Assembly (NCBI RefSeq): GCF_020554845.1
Contig: NZ_JAJCIA010000022.1
Span: 1 to 64,000 of the forward strand
DNA: 64,000 nt
From: Blautia faecis
Lineage (GTDB): Bacteria > Bacillota > Clostridia > Lachnospirales > Lachnospiraceae
Reading direction: 5' to 3'
A program made the translations under genes and the position numbers. Of this stretch, positions 9,391 through 18,907 are shown piece after piece. The notes beneath the pieces were generated by a model. That model was not told where the DNA came from and ran no database searches. It saw only the letters and a program-made list of their open reading frames with translations. Position 1 is the first letter of the stretch. The number at the start of each line of letters is the position of its first letter.

Positions 9391-10026
9391 ATGTCATTAC
9401 CAGTTACTATCCGCCCGGCAGCCCCAGAGGATGCAGAGGCGCTCCTTTCCATTTATGCACCTTATGTAAAGCACACTGCAATTACCTTCGAATATGAAGT
9501 TCCCTCTGTAGAAGAATTCCGGAAGCGGATTGCACACACACTACAGCATTATCCTTATCTTGTAGCCGAACGGGGAATAAACAGCTCCGCACCAGGCAGC
9601 AAAGATGAAGGGAACTGCAGTGCATGTACTGAAATTGCAGGCTACGCCTACGCAGGACCGCTCCACGCCCGGGCAGCCTATGCCTGGTCTGTGGAAACTT
9701 CCATCTATGTAAGAGAATCCGAAAGAAAATCCGGAATCGGCAAGGCGCTTTACGCTTCTCTGGAAAAAGCGCTTGCCGCCCAGAATATGACCAACCTGAA
9801 CGCCTGCATTGCCAGTCCTGTAGTGGAGGACGAATATCTGAATCATAACAGCATTCAGTTTCATCAGCATCTGGGGTATTCCATGGTAGGGGAATTTCAC
9901 AAATGTGCTTACAAGTTCGGGCGTTGGTACAATATGGTCTGGATGGAGAAGATCATCGCAGATCACCCTGACAGACAGCCCGATGTGATTCCCTTTGCAC
10001 AGATTCCTCCTGAAATTTACTGCTGA
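9391..10026 (+). CDS. GNAT N-acetyltransferase, phosphinothricin acetyltransferase-like
   Basis: The 211-residue protein starts at ATG 9391, 7-8 nt after AAAGGAGG; an in-frame ATG at 9364 precedes that site and is rejected. It reads VTIRPAAPEDAEALLSIYAP at the N terminus, then the acetyl-CoA-binding motif ESERKSGIGKALYASLEKAL and NLNACIASP, and ends with FHKCAYKFGRWYNMVWMEK, all typical of the Pat/MnaT branch that acetylates phosphinothricin or L-amino acids such as methionine sulfone. A non-conserved 20-residue insertion (around INSSAPGSKDEGNCSACTE) lies before the third strand. A TATAAT at 9341-9346 is a likely -10 element. The substrate cannot be decided. Confidence 0.86.
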   Translation: MSLPVTIRPAAPEDAEALLSIYAPYVKHTAITFEYEVPSVEEFRKRIAHTLQHYPYLVAERGINSSAPGSKDEGNCSACTEIAGYAYAGPLHARAAYAWSVETSIYVRESERKSGIGKALYASLEKALAAQNMTNLNACIASPVVEDEYLNHNSIQFHQHLGYSMVGEFHKCAYKFGRWYNMVWMEKIIADHPDRQPDVIPFAQIPPEIYC

Positions 10027-10109
10027 TTTTAAATGCTCAACAGATTGAAAAATACTTCAATGTTCTATGCAGACTGTTCCCCCTTCTTAAATAACAGCTT
10101 ATTAAAACA

Positions 10110-10137
10110 CCCGGGAACAAATACTCCCGGGCTTTTT
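10110..10137. terminator. Bidirectional terminator between GNAT and GH31 genes
   Basis: CCCGGGA (10110-10116) pairs with TCCCGGG (10125-10131). CTTTTTA follows on the plus strand and TGTTTTAATAAG on the minus strand, so it can end both convergent genes. Confidence 0.88.
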
Positions 10138-10163
10138 ACTGTCTTTCATATTCTGTTTATATC

Positions 10164-12554
10164 TTACTCTATCGCAGTCAAAATCTCTCCCACAGCTCCC
10201 ACAATTCCTTCTTCCGGATGCATTGCGGTAAGCTGGGTGAGTTTGGCGGCATTGGAAATCTTCTTGTCCAGGATTTCCATGATAGCTACTTTCTCCATGT
10301 ATGGGATTTCAGCCTGGTTGAGAAGGTTAAATACCTGAGCTTTCACATCATTCTCACGCAGCGCCGGAATTCCCAGAGTAATGATGATTTCAGATGTTAC
10401 AGAAGCTTCCGGAACACTTACCTTCAGGCAGCCAAGTGCTTCATCATACTCTTTAGAAGCTTCTACCACTGTACCTTCCACTTCGACGGTAACCTCAGTG
10501 TCCTTCACACCCCAGAACTCTACAGTCCAGGTTCTCTTCTGCGGGATCAGTTCCAGCCTGCCTGCTGCCTTTTGGATGACGAAGCGGCCAGTACTCCACT
10601 TCAGATCCATGTCTGTGAGAACGCACTCGTCTTTCAGGTAAGCGTTGGACTCGTTGTCGTCTTCGTAAAGCTGGAAGCTGCCGTCTGCACCGCCGTATAC
10701 ACGGATGGTCATAGTTTCCGGATTTCTGTCTGCTTCCTGTCCAAATATTTCCTCAGTCATCGGCACAATGGCACCTGCTTTTGCCAGAACCGGTATGGAA
10801 TGAAGGTCACGGTACATATCCATCTCTCTGTCGCCGGAATATACCAGACCTGTGAAGAAATCAATGTAAGTACCCTCTGGCAGCCATACATGAGTCCTGG
10901 CTCTTCCAACGCCCTGGACAGATTTCTCCGTAACAGGTGCTACAATAAATGCGGTTCCATACTCATATTCATTCTTCACTGTGTAAGCCACCTGCTCTGC
11001 CGGATATGTGTAGTACATTGGCAGGATCAGAGGCGTGTTCTCTTTATATGCTCTGTGGTTCATGGTATACAGATACGGAAGCATCTGGTGACGGAGTCTT
11101 AAGAACTCCTTCATGACCTCACCGATCTCCATAGGGAACTGCCACGGTTCTTTTCCCATAAACTCATTCTTGCTGCTGTGCAGACGGTTAATTGGGGAAA
11201 ATACGCCAAGCTGTACCCAGCGAAGTGCCAACTCATTGTCACGATAGCCAAACATATGTCCGCCGATATCGTGACTCCACCAGCCATATCCAATATTGGA
11301 AGCTGTGCTGGTAAAATAAGGCTGGAAATTCAGGGACTCCCAGGTTACGATACTATCACCGGAGAAGCCTACTGGATATCTGTGTGAACCAGGTCCTGCA
11401 TATCTGGAAAAAGTAAGAGGACGTTTTCCATCGCGGGCATTGTCCAGGTAATGATAGTGGTTCAGCATCCACAGAGGATCCAGACCGGGGACCTTCGTGA
11501 TATTGCCCTGCTGCCAGTCAATCCACCAGAAATCAACGCCTTTATTTTCTTCTGGATGAAGTACACATTTGAAATATGCTTCCAGGAATTTGCGGCTTGT
11601 GATGTCAAAATCGATGGGAGCTTCGTGTTCGGTATCTACATCTCCCAGCTCCTTCGCCATAGCCGGATATGCTTCCTCGAAGGCGCGGATTCCACCAGCC
11701 GGATGAAGGTTTACAGAGATTTTCATTCCATGGTCATGAAGCCAGTTCATAAAACGCTCCGGATCCGGATAGTACTTTTTGTTCCAGGTATATCCGGTCC
11801 AGCCGCTGCCATATTTTGGATCCACTTCCTCTACCAGATGCCAGTCCATGTCCAGAACACCAACAGAAAATGGGATCTTCTCTTTCTCAAAGCGGGTTAC
11901 AAGTGCCTTGTAGCTGTCTTCTGTGTAAGCGTAATAACGGCTCCACCAGTTTCCAAGGGCATATCTTGGGAGCATAGGAGTTTTGCCGGTGAGACGGTAA
12001 AAATCATTCAAAGCTTCTTTGTAATCATTTCCATAAGCGAAAACATAAATGTCCACCCCATCTCCTGTGCGCACCTGAGTCCAGCCGTTTTCATCCAGAA
12101 CCAGAGAATGGCTGTCATCAATCTGAGAACAGCCGCTTCTGGACATAATTCCCTCCTGAAGCTGGCATTCCCCATCTACCCCATCCAAGGTTCTTGCGGT
12201 TCCGCCAAGATTGTCGCCTTTTTCCCCATAATACCATACTGCACCAAAGGCGTTCTGACCGCCTACTGCGTTTAAGTTCAGACTGTTTTTGGTAAAAGGT
12301 CCGCCAGCGTAAGTAACATGCATTCTACTGGTAAAAAGCTCGAAGCCTTCCCCTTTCTTTTCCACACGGAAGTCTACCGGATCAAATTTACGGTTCCACA
12401 CAACCTGGGTAGGACGGTCTTCGAATTTGCCGTCTTCCCTGTATTCCATTCGGATCAGACAGGGAGTCAGCAGGGTAAAGCGGTATTTATCACCCTGGAT
12501 GGTGTTCTCCGGTCTGCCAACTGGTTCCATCGTCCACAGATTATTCTCAAACAT
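10164..12554 (-). CDS. Glycoside hydrolase family 31 protein (alpha-glucosidase-like)
   Basis: A 796-residue cytoplasmic protein without signal peptide. An N-terminal beta-sandwich (residues 1-185) leads into the GH31 barrel, with FSVGVLDMDWHLVEE, then the nucleophile strand DFWWIDWQQGN in place of the common WxDMNE, and the acid/base loop HRYPVGFSGDS. The C-terminal beta domains follow (MYYTYPAEQVAY, FQLYEDDNESNAYL). The WIDWQQG variant marks a GH31 subgroup distinct from classical maltases, so the exact alpha-linked substrate is open. GAGAGGAT precedes the ATG. It is the most downstream gene of the glycosidase island and is separated from GH1 by 132 bp. Confidence 0.9.
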   Translation of the reverse strand: MFENNLWTMEPVGRPENTIQGDKYRFTLLTPCLIRMEYREDGKFEDRPTQVVWNRKFDPVDFRVEKKGEGFELFTSRMHVTYAGGPFTKNSLNLNAVGGQNAFGAVWYYGEKGDNLGGTARTLDGVDGECQLQEGIMSRSGCSQIDDSHSLVLDENGWTQVRTGDGVDIYVFAYGNDYKEALNDFYRLTGKTPMLPRYALGNWWSRYYAYTEDSYKALVTRFEKEKIPFSVGVLDMDWHLVEEVDPKYGSGWTGYTWNKKYYPDPERFMNWLHDHGMKISVNLHPAGGIRAFEEAYPAMAKELGDVDTEHEAPIDFDITSRKFLEAYFKCVLHPEENKGVDFWWIDWQQGNITKVPGLDPLWMLNHYHYLDNARDGKRPLTFSRYAGPGSHRYPVGFSGDSIVTWESLNFQPYFTSTASNIGYGWWSHDIGGHMFGYRDNELALRWVQLGVFSPINRLHSSKNEFMGKEPWQFPMEIGEVMKEFLRLRHQMLPYLYTMNHRAYKENTPLILPMYYTYPAEQVAYTVKNEYEYGTAFIVAPVTEKSVQGVGRARTHVWLPEGTYIDFFTGLVYSGDREMDMYRDLHSIPVLAKAGAIVPMTEEIFGQEADRNPETMTIRVYGGADGSFQLYEDDNESNAYLKDECVLTDMDLKWSTGRFVIQKAAGRLELIPQKRTWTVEFWGVKDTEVTVEVEGTVVEASKEYDEALGCLKVSVPEASVTSEIIITLGIPALRENDVKAQVFNLLNQAEIPYMEKVAIMEILDKKISNAAKLTQLTAMHPEEGIVGAVGEILTAIE

Positions 12555-12686
12555 ATGTGTATCCTCTCAAACACTTAAGGTTTTTAGTTGTTTCTATATA
12601 CGTTTTCTACTGCTTTTTCAACCAGTAAAAATTGCTGCTATACTTTTCTTTCTGCCCCTCTGATTTGCCATGGGCAACCTCCGGAA

Positions 12687-14051
12687 TTACAGATTCTCTC
12701 CGTTTGTTTCGATAATATTTTTGTAGAAATATGCGGAATCCTTCCAGGTCCGCTTCTGTGTATTGTAGTCTGTATAAACAAGTCCGAATCTCTGGGAATA
12801 TCCGTATGCCCACTCGAAATTGTCCATTACGGACCATGCGAAATATCCTGCCAGATCCACACCGTCCTCAGCTGCACGCTTGTAAGCGCCAAGATAACGA
12901 GCCATAAAATCTACGCGGGCCTGGTCGTGAACCTTTCCGTCCACACCTACCCAGTCATGGGAAGCCATGCCATTTTCTGTGATCATAAACGGCTTCTTAT
13001 AACGCTCCTGCATAAATTTTGGCGCCCAGTACAGAACCTCCGGAGTTACCGGCCAGCCAATTGCAGTCTGTGGGAAACCATCGTAACGTGCTGCGCGGAC
13101 TGCTTTTCCATCCTCACCAGCACGAACGGTTACGGCATTGTAAATGTTCTGTCCGTAAAAATCAAGTGGCTGTGAAATCAGCTTCATATCGGCATCTGTT
13201 ACTTTCGGGAAAAACTGTCCGAATTCTTTCAGAATATCCTCCGGATACTGTCCCAGATAAACCGGATCACAGCAAAGAGCAACGTCCCAGCTGCAGGCTC
13301 CGATGGAGTTCTCCGGGAGACTGAAGTTTGCTTTTCTTGCGGCTTCAATATCTTCCGGCTTGTTTGTTTCCGGAACATAAAGGGCTCCACATGGTGCCAT
13401 ACTGATCTTTACAGGCTGTTTGCTGAACTCACGAAGCGCTTCTACTGCACGTCCATGGGCTTTCAGTACGTTGTGCCAGATACGGAAATAATCGGATGGG
13501 CCAACCTTCAGGCCTGGTGCATGCTCACCGGTCTGATATCCAAGGCCAACTATGCACTGCGGCTCATTGATGGTGAAGAAATTCTTTACTCTGTCTGAGA
13601 AATGCTCTGCCACTACTTTTGCATACTCGTAAAACCAGGATGGAGAATTTGGATTCATCCAGCCGCCCTGTAAATGAAGTGCGTATGGAAGATCCCAGTG
13701 ATATAAGGTAACAAATGGCTCAATTCCGTTGTCCAGAAGTTCATTGATCAGGTTGTCGTAGTATTTCAGACCTTTTTCATTGACTGTGCCTGTGCCTTCC
13801 GGCATGATGCGCGCCCAGGAAAGAGAAAAGCGGTATGCTTTCATGCCCATTTCTTTCATGATCTGAACGTCTTCTTTGTAGCGGTGATACTGGTCGCAGG
13901 CTGCATCACCTGTCTGGTTCTCATAAATGTGTCCGCCGTCTTTGCAGAAAATATCCCAGATGTTCAGACCTTTTCCGTCCTCATAAGCTGCGCCTTCTAC
14001 CTGATAGGAAGCGGTTGCACCGCCCCAGATAAAATCTTTCTTAAATCCCAT
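12687..14051 (-). CDS. Family 1 beta-glucosidase
   Basis: The 454 residues give a full GH1 barrel: FIWGGATASYQVEGA at the start, the acid/base glutamate E163 in FFTINEPQC, the nucleophile E359 in FMITENGMAS and the aglycone region WSVMDNFEWAYGYSQRFGL at the end. These show a retaining beta-glycosidase, probably a beta-glucosidase. The phosphate-binding residues of 6-phospho-beta-glycosidases (a KYG..SR pattern near the C terminus) are not apparent: the region here reads WAYGYSQRFG, favouring unphosphorylated substrates. This fits uptake by ABC transport rather than PTS. AAAGGA lies before the ATG. There is no signal peptide, so it acts on imported beta-glucosides. Confidence 0.92.
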   Translation of the reverse strand: MGFKKDFIWGGATASYQVEGAAYEDGKGLNIWDIFCKDGGHIYENQTGDAACDQYHRYKEDVQIMKEMGMKAYRFSLSWARIMPEGTGTVNEKGLKYYDNLINELLDNGIEPFVTLYHWDLPYALHLQGGWMNPNSPSWFYEYAKVVAEHFSDRVKNFFTINEPQCIVGLGYQTGEHAPGLKVGPSDYFRIWHNVLKAHGRAVEALREFSKQPVKISMAPCGALYVPETNKPEDIEAARKANFSLPENSIGACSWDVALCCDPVYLGQYPEDILKEFGQFFPKVTDADMKLISQPLDFYGQNIYNAVTVRAGEDGKAVRAARYDGFPQTAIGWPVTPEVLYWAPKFMQERYKKPFMITENGMASHDWVGVDGKVHDQARVDFMARYLGAYKRAAEDGVDLAGYFAWSVMDNFEWAYGYSQRFGLVYTDYNTQKRTWKDSAYFYKNIIETNGENL

Positions 14052-14244
14052 GGTGTAATTCCTTTCTCTATTATGTAGGGGAGAATTTTTTAAATGCGTG
14101 TTTCGATTCTCCTGATTGGTTGATCTATGTATCGTAACATTTTATGTGATCGCTCTATTTTTACTTTTGCTTAATTCTACAAACCTCTGTCTACCAGCAA
14201 AAATTACGTATCTGACGTTTTGTTGCGGATTTCGAATATTTGGA

Positions 14245-14317
14245 GGATTGCGGGAGCAGCGTAGCTGCGTAGCAATCCGGGTATCAAATGAGTGTCAAAA
14301 GACCTTTTGACACTCAT
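14245..14317 (-). terminator. Hairpins downstream of the GH2 gene
   Basis: Two inverted repeats lie between the GH2 stop and GH1. ATGAGTGTCAAAAG (14288-14301) pairs perfectly with its complement at 14304-14317, and GGATTGC (14245-14251) pairs with GCAATCC (14272-14278) around an inner GCAGC/GCTGC. Neither has a good T tract, so they may be terminators or mRNA-stabilising stems. The remaining 275-bp gap (14052-14326) otherwise holds the GH1 promoter, which I could not pinpoint. Confidence 0.5.
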
Positions 14318-14326
14318 ATCATTTTA

Positions 14327-16846
14327 TTAATGATATGTATGATAAATATCGTAAATCCGAACGCCGTCTCTGGAAATCTTCTGGTTTTCTACCGGCACAA
14401 GTGTGACTGCTTCCTTGTCTGTAAATGCAACCACATTCTCGTTCCAGATGGTATCCGCGCTGATTCCCTCCAGCATGCAATACGGAACAAAAGTATCTGT
14501 CTGAATGGAAACGCTTCCGTCTGCATTCTCAGTTACCTTAAATGCAGGATCTTTCAGTTCCAGATATTTGACTGGGACAAATGTCTCGAATTCTTTCTTG
14601 GAAACCTTCTGTCCGTTCTGTTCATACTCATATTCGACAACAAAGAATACGCTGTCATCACGACCTGCGATCAATTCCTTGTATTCTTTCTCAAACAGGC
14701 ATTCCGCACTGAGTGCAGGTACTTCTTTGGATACTTCCTGCTCCTCGATCACCTGGAAGTCCAGTGTTTTCACCGCGATTTTCGCTTTTACCGTTACCGG
14801 GTCAAGTGTCTCGTTTGAAATCCAGAAGCCTATGTGAGTCTCTTTTTTCTCAATGCTTCCTGCCACATTGTCGCAGAAGCCTTTTGCCATATAATGGAGG
14901 GCCTTGTATCTTCCGTAATAGTCCATACTGGACCAGGACGCAACCGGCCAGTTATCATTGAACTGCCAGTAAATACTTCCCATACATCTGCCGCGGTTTC
15001 TTCTCCAATGCTCCGTTGCTTCCTTCATGGCGTATCCCTGAAGAATCTGGCTTAGAAAGATCAGGCTTTCCAGGTCTTTCGGATAACGGAAGGTCTCAGA
15101 TAAATAATATAGAATCTTACCGTTTGCCGCCGGATTTTTCTGATGGCTCTCCATAACTCTGGAGAAAAGGTTGCGGTCTTTCTCCCCGGTAAAGGTCTCT
15201 ACTGTCTTGATAGATGGAAGAGACTGGAAGCCGAACTCGGAGCAGAAACGGAAATAGTGCTTCATGTACTCACTGAATGGTTTCTGACCATGCCATACAT
15301 CCCAGTAATGGCAATCGCCGCGGTTCTCATCACATGGATTATCAAAGCTTCCTCCTGATGACGGGGAAGACGGCCAGTAGAATGCATCTGGTGCGTTTTC
15401 TTTTACCACATCTGCAAGGAGGAATTCGAACTGATACAGGTAGTCTCTCTTAAGAGACGGTGCATGTCCCTGGGCATCCTTCCAGTCTGTCCATGCGCAT
15501 TCCAGCTCATTGTTTCCACAGATCAGGCCAAGGCAGGCATGATTGCGAAAACGGAGGATATTGTCTTTTGCTTCAATTGCAATATTCTCTGCAAAGTCCG
15601 GTGTTACGTCGTAAATGTTGCAGGCGTACATCAGATCTTCCCAAAGGAGAATTCCGTATTCATCGCAGAGAGCGTAGAATTCGTCGGATGGATAATATCC
15701 GCCGCCCCATACGCGAAGACAGTTAAAGTTTGCAAATACGCAGGCATTTACATCGCGCTCCAGGATTTCCCTGGTAATTCTTGGGTAGAAGCAGTCATCC
15801 GGAATATAATCTGCACCTCGGGCAAAAATCTTTACGCCGTTTACCATAATGGCAAATTCCTGGCCCCACTGGTCATCCTCACGGGATACCGTGACAGTGC
15901 GGAGACCGATGGGGTATTCCCTGGTATCAAGAACAGTCTCGCCGGCTTTCAGCTGGATCGTCAGGGTGTATAAAGGCTGTTTGCCGTAGCCGTTTGGCCA
16001 CCACAAAGCAGGGTTTGTTACTTTTATATCAGAATCGGCGCCAGTGTAGATGAGAGCACCGGATGGGTCACGGAGTTCATAGAAAAGCTGTAAGCCGCTG
16101 ACTCCGGGCTGTGCGCTGTCTCCAGATTCTGGCTGTGCTGCAGAATTTCCATTTGACTGCATAGCAGTATTTCCAGCTTTTACAACCTGTCCATCTGCTT
16201 TCTCAATTTCACTTCCAATATGAAGTGTCACGGCTCCATCCACATGCTTCTGGCGGATCAGGGATTCGCCCAGTCTTGCAGTATCAAAGCAGCAGAGCTC
16301 CACACCGCGGAAAAGTCCCGCATCTGGAAGCTTTGGGCCCCAATCCCAGCCGAACATGGAGTGTGCTTTACGAATGTACTGGCTTCCAGAGGTAGTTCCG
16401 GTGTTGGTAAAATGAATCTCTCTTCCTTTCTCCGGCTTGTAAGTCTCAATGAATTTTACCGGGGAGGCGATATGAAGTTCCAGAAGGTTCTCGCCTTCTT
16501 TTACCAGCTCTTTCACCTGGTAGACCCAGGTGCGGTGCATATTCTCAGTATGTCCAAGCTTCTTTCCATTTAAAAAGACATCTGCCACAGTATCAATTCC
16601 GTAAAAGGTAAGAAGAATCTCCTCACTGGCAATCTCTTCTGCGCTTACAGAAAAAGTGCTTCTGATGTCAAAATCATTTTTCCAGAATTCTGTCCATTTG
16701 TACTCATTCATTCCATAATATGGATCCGGAAGAATTCCTTCTTTGCAAAAAGTATCCATGGCGGAGCCGGGTACACTCATGTCATACCAGGTATCCTGGC
16801 CGCTGATGGATATCTGAAAATTATCTTTTAAGTCTCGCTTTATCAT
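14327..16846 (-). CDS. Family 2 beta-mannosidase-like glycosidase
   Basis: The ATG at 16846 has AAAGGA about 8 nt upstream; a further 28 in-frame codons upstream lack a ribosome site. The product has 839 residues. After an N-terminal sandwich (PGSAMDTFCKEGILPDPYYG; WVYQVKELVKEGENLLEL), the barrel shows NCLRVWGGGYYPSDEFYALC and the acid/base GNNELE, and the nucleophile is in FRFCSEFGFQSLPS. These features match the mannosidase branch of GH2. A run rich in Asn, Ser, Gln and Gly around residues 230-255 interrupts a beta domain and looks like a flexible loop insertion. No signal peptide is present, so the substrate is probably imported mannosyl oligosaccharide. Confidence 0.9.
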   Translation of the reverse strand: MIKRDLKDNFQISISGQDTWYDMSVPGSAMDTFCKEGILPDPYYGMNEYKWTEFWKNDFDIRSTFSVSAEEIASEEILLTFYGIDTVADVFLNGKKLGHTENMHRTWVYQVKELVKEGENLLELHIASPVKFIETYKPEKGREIHFTNTGTTSGSQYIRKAHSMFGWDWGPKLPDAGLFRGVELCCFDTARLGESLIRQKHVDGAVTLHIGSEIEKADGQVVKAGNTAMQSNGNSAAQPESGDSAQPGVSGLQLFYELRDPSGALIYTGADSDIKVTNPALWWPNGYGKQPLYTLTIQLKAGETVLDTREYPIGLRTVTVSREDDQWGQEFAIMVNGVKIFARGADYIPDDCFYPRITREILERDVNACVFANFNCLRVWGGGYYPSDEFYALCDEYGILLWEDLMYACNIYDVTPDFAENIAIEAKDNILRFRNHACLGLICGNNELECAWTDWKDAQGHAPSLKRDYLYQFEFLLADVVKENAPDAFYWPSSPSSGGSFDNPCDENRGDCHYWDVWHGQKPFSEYMKHYFRFCSEFGFQSLPSIKTVETFTGEKDRNLFSRVMESHQKNPAANGKILYYLSETFRYPKDLESLIFLSQILQGYAMKEATEHWRRNRGRCMGSIYWQFNDNWPVASWSSMDYYGRYKALHYMAKGFCDNVAGSIEKKETHIGFWISNETLDPVTVKAKIAVKTLDFQVIEEQEVSKEVPALSAECLFEKEYKELIAGRDDSVFFVVEYEYEQNGQKVSKKEFETFVPVKYLELKDPAFKVTENADGSVSIQTDTFVPYCMLEGISADTIWNENVVAFTDKEAVTLVPVENQKISRDGVRIYDIYHTYH

Positions 16847-16901
16847 ATGGTTATCCTTTCTTGTCAGCAAGCCTTTCAAAAGTATTAAGATATGTAAATA
16901 T

Positions 16902-16930
16902 AATTTAACAGTCCTATGAGGCAATGTCAA
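16902..16930 (-). promoter_or_regulatory. Predicted promoter of the GH2 gene
   Basis: Minus-strand TTGACA (16925-16930), 17-bp spacer, TAAATT (16902-16907). The flanks match the HD-GYP promoter at 8001-8031. Its position after the GH13 terminator shows that GH2 is transcribed separately from the sucrose operon. Confidence 0.6.
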
Positions 16931-16976
16931 CCATATGCCACCGGAGATTTACTACTGAAGTTACAAGCTTTTGACC

Positions 16977-17022
16977 AAAAACACCCGGGAACAGAGACAG
17001 TCCTCTGTTTCCGGGTGTTTCT
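16977..17022 (-). terminator. Terminator of the sucrose-type operon after GH13
   Basis: A 16-bp stem (16981-16996 with 17004-17019, one G-U pair) is followed on the minus strand by TTTTGG. It lies 4 bp past the GH13 stop codon. Confidence 0.88.
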
Positions 17023-17025
17023 TCA

Positions 17026-18876
17026 TCAGTTTATTTTTTTCAGCCAGAAGAATCCATATGCAGGCACATTTACACCTGCTGCCTCCATCTCCTGTCCGGT
17101 AATCAGATCCTTGTAAATTCCATCACGTTCATTAATCCATGCTGTCTTATCATATTCACTGAAGTTAAACAGGCCGTAAATTTTCTCTCCTTCATAATAA
17201 CGGCCAATGCAGAGAATACTGTTATCCCATGTATCCACAGTCCAGGTATCCGCATTTGTCATAAATGCCTTCTCTGTTTTGCGGATTTTTTCCAGCTGGA
17301 GCAGACGTTTGTTCAATTTACCCTCCACAGTTCTGGCGTTGCCGCTCATGGCTGCGCGATCCCAATTCATAGCCCCTCTGTGAATGTATCGGGAATCCGG
17401 TGCTTTGTCCGGATCATTTTTGTATGAATAATCATTTACCTGTCCGATTTCATCTCCACTGTAGATCACAGGAATTCCTGACTGCATGAACATATAGGCA
17501 TGAAGCATAACATCCAGCTGGATTGCTTTTTCCATTGCCGCTTTGTTTTTCTCAAATCCCGCCTTCTCAATACCGCACATGGATGCAGTGGTTCCGCAGA
17601 ATCTTGCATCTCCAGTAACCGGATCCTCATTGTAAAGCACTCCGCGGCTGTTGCTCTCCCCTGCAAAGCCCTGGAAATAGTCATTGAGATATTTCTTATG
17701 AGAACGTTCTTCAATACCTTCCTGCTGAAGTGTGGCATAGTCCAGTCCCCAGCCAATATCATCGTGGCAGCGCAGATAATTCAGGAATACGTAATCCTTC
17801 GGCAGACCATTTACAATATCAAGCTGTTTTTTCAGAAGACGCACGTCCCTGGTGGCAACGGTATGCCATGTAGTAGCCATTGTAGTTACATTGTAAAGCA
17901 TATGGCATTCCGGTTTTTCCACAGTTCCAAAGTACGGCACAACCTTTTCAGGCTCCATAACCACTTCTCCAAGAAGAATCACTCCCGGGCATACAATCTC
18001 GCTGATCAAGCGCATCATACGCACAATGGTGTGTACCTGCGGAAGATTCCGGCATGGTGTGTTCAGTTCTTTCCAGATATAGGGAACCGCATCAATTCGG
18101 ATTACATCAATTCCCTTGTTTGCAAGGAAAAGGAAATTATACATCATCTCATTGAAAACCCGAGGATTTCCATAGTTCAGATCCCACTGATAGGGGTAAA
18201 AGGTGGTCATTACATAATGCCCGATTTCCGGCAGCCAGGTGAAATTACCCGGTGCAGTAGTTGGAAATACCTGAGGTACTGTTTTCTCATAGAGGGACGG
18301 AATATACGAATTGTCGTAGAAGAAATAACGGCTCATATATTCCCCGTCGCCCTGGCGGGCTTTTTTTGCCCATTCATGATCCTCAGAGGTATGATTCATT
18401 ACAAAATCCATACATACACTGATGCCTTTTTTATGGCAGGCATCTGTAAGTTCTTCCAGATCATCCATAGTTCCCAGATTTTCCTGTACTTTACGAAAAT
18501 CAGCCACTGCATAACCGCCATCAGAACGGCCTTTCGGCGTATCCAGAAACGGCATCAGATGAATGTAATTTACATTGTTTTTTTCCAGATAGTCAAGCTT
18601 GCTTTCCACACCTTTCATGTTTCCTGCAAAATTGTCTATGTAAAACATCATGCCAAGCATGTCATTTTTCTTGTACCAGCCCGGATCTGCTTCACGCTTT
18701 CGATCCAGTGCCTTCAATGTGCTGCTTCGTTCTTCATAGAAGCGGTGCAGCTGATCGCATAACTCGAAAAACATGGAATCATTTCCATAAAGCTCCATGT
18801 ACAGCCAGCGTAATTCATCTGTTTTCTTTGCCATACGATCCTGAAAGATCTTATCTGTTTTCTCTCTTTGCTTCAC
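17026..18876 (-). CDS. GH13 subfamily 4 amylosucrase/sucrose hydrolase-like enzyme
   Basis: The 616 residues match amylosucrase-type GH13 enzymes: a helical N-terminal domain (WLYMELYGNDSMFFELC), then the barrel with DFVMNHTSEDHEWA, the nucleophile aspartate in GIDVIRIDAVPYIWK, the acid/base glutamate in VILLGEVV and the stabilising aspartate in LRCHDDIGWG. RIDAVPYIWK and CHDDIGW are especially close to the subfamily pattern. Such enzymes split sucrose and either release glucose or build alpha-1,4-glucan from it; which applies here cannot be told. There is no signal peptide. Translation starts at GTG 18876, 7 nt after GAGGAGG. It lies 31 bp downstream of the GH32 gene in the same operon. Confidence 0.85.
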   Translation of the reverse strand: MKQREKTDKIFQDRMAKKTDELRWLYMELYGNDSMFFELCDQLHRFYEERSSTLKALDRKREADPGWYKKNDMLGMMFYIDNFAGNMKGVESKLDYLEKNNVNYIHLMPFLDTPKGRSDGGYAVADFRKVQENLGTMDDLEELTDACHKKGISVCMDFVMNHTSEDHEWAKKARQGDGEYMSRYFFYDNSYIPSLYEKTVPQVFPTTAPGNFTWLPEIGHYVMTTFYPYQWDLNYGNPRVFNEMMYNFLFLANKGIDVIRIDAVPYIWKELNTPCRNLPQVHTIVRMMRLISEIVCPGVILLGEVVMEPEKVVPYFGTVEKPECHMLYNVTTMATTWHTVATRDVRLLKKQLDIVNGLPKDYVFLNYLRCHDDIGWGLDYATLQQEGIEERSHKKYLNDYFQGFAGESNSRGVLYNEDPVTGDARFCGTTASMCGIEKAGFEKNKAAMEKAIQLDVMLHAYMFMQSGIPVIYSGDEIGQVNDYSYKNDPDKAPDSRYIHRGAMNWDRAAMSGNARTVEGKLNKRLLQLEKIRKTEKAFMTNADTWTVDTWDNSILCIGRYYEGEKIYGLFNFSEYDKTAWINERDGIYKDLITGQEMEAAGVNVPAYGFFWLKKIN

Positions 18877-18907
18877 TTTATATCCTCCTCGTATCTGCCG
18901 GCAATTC

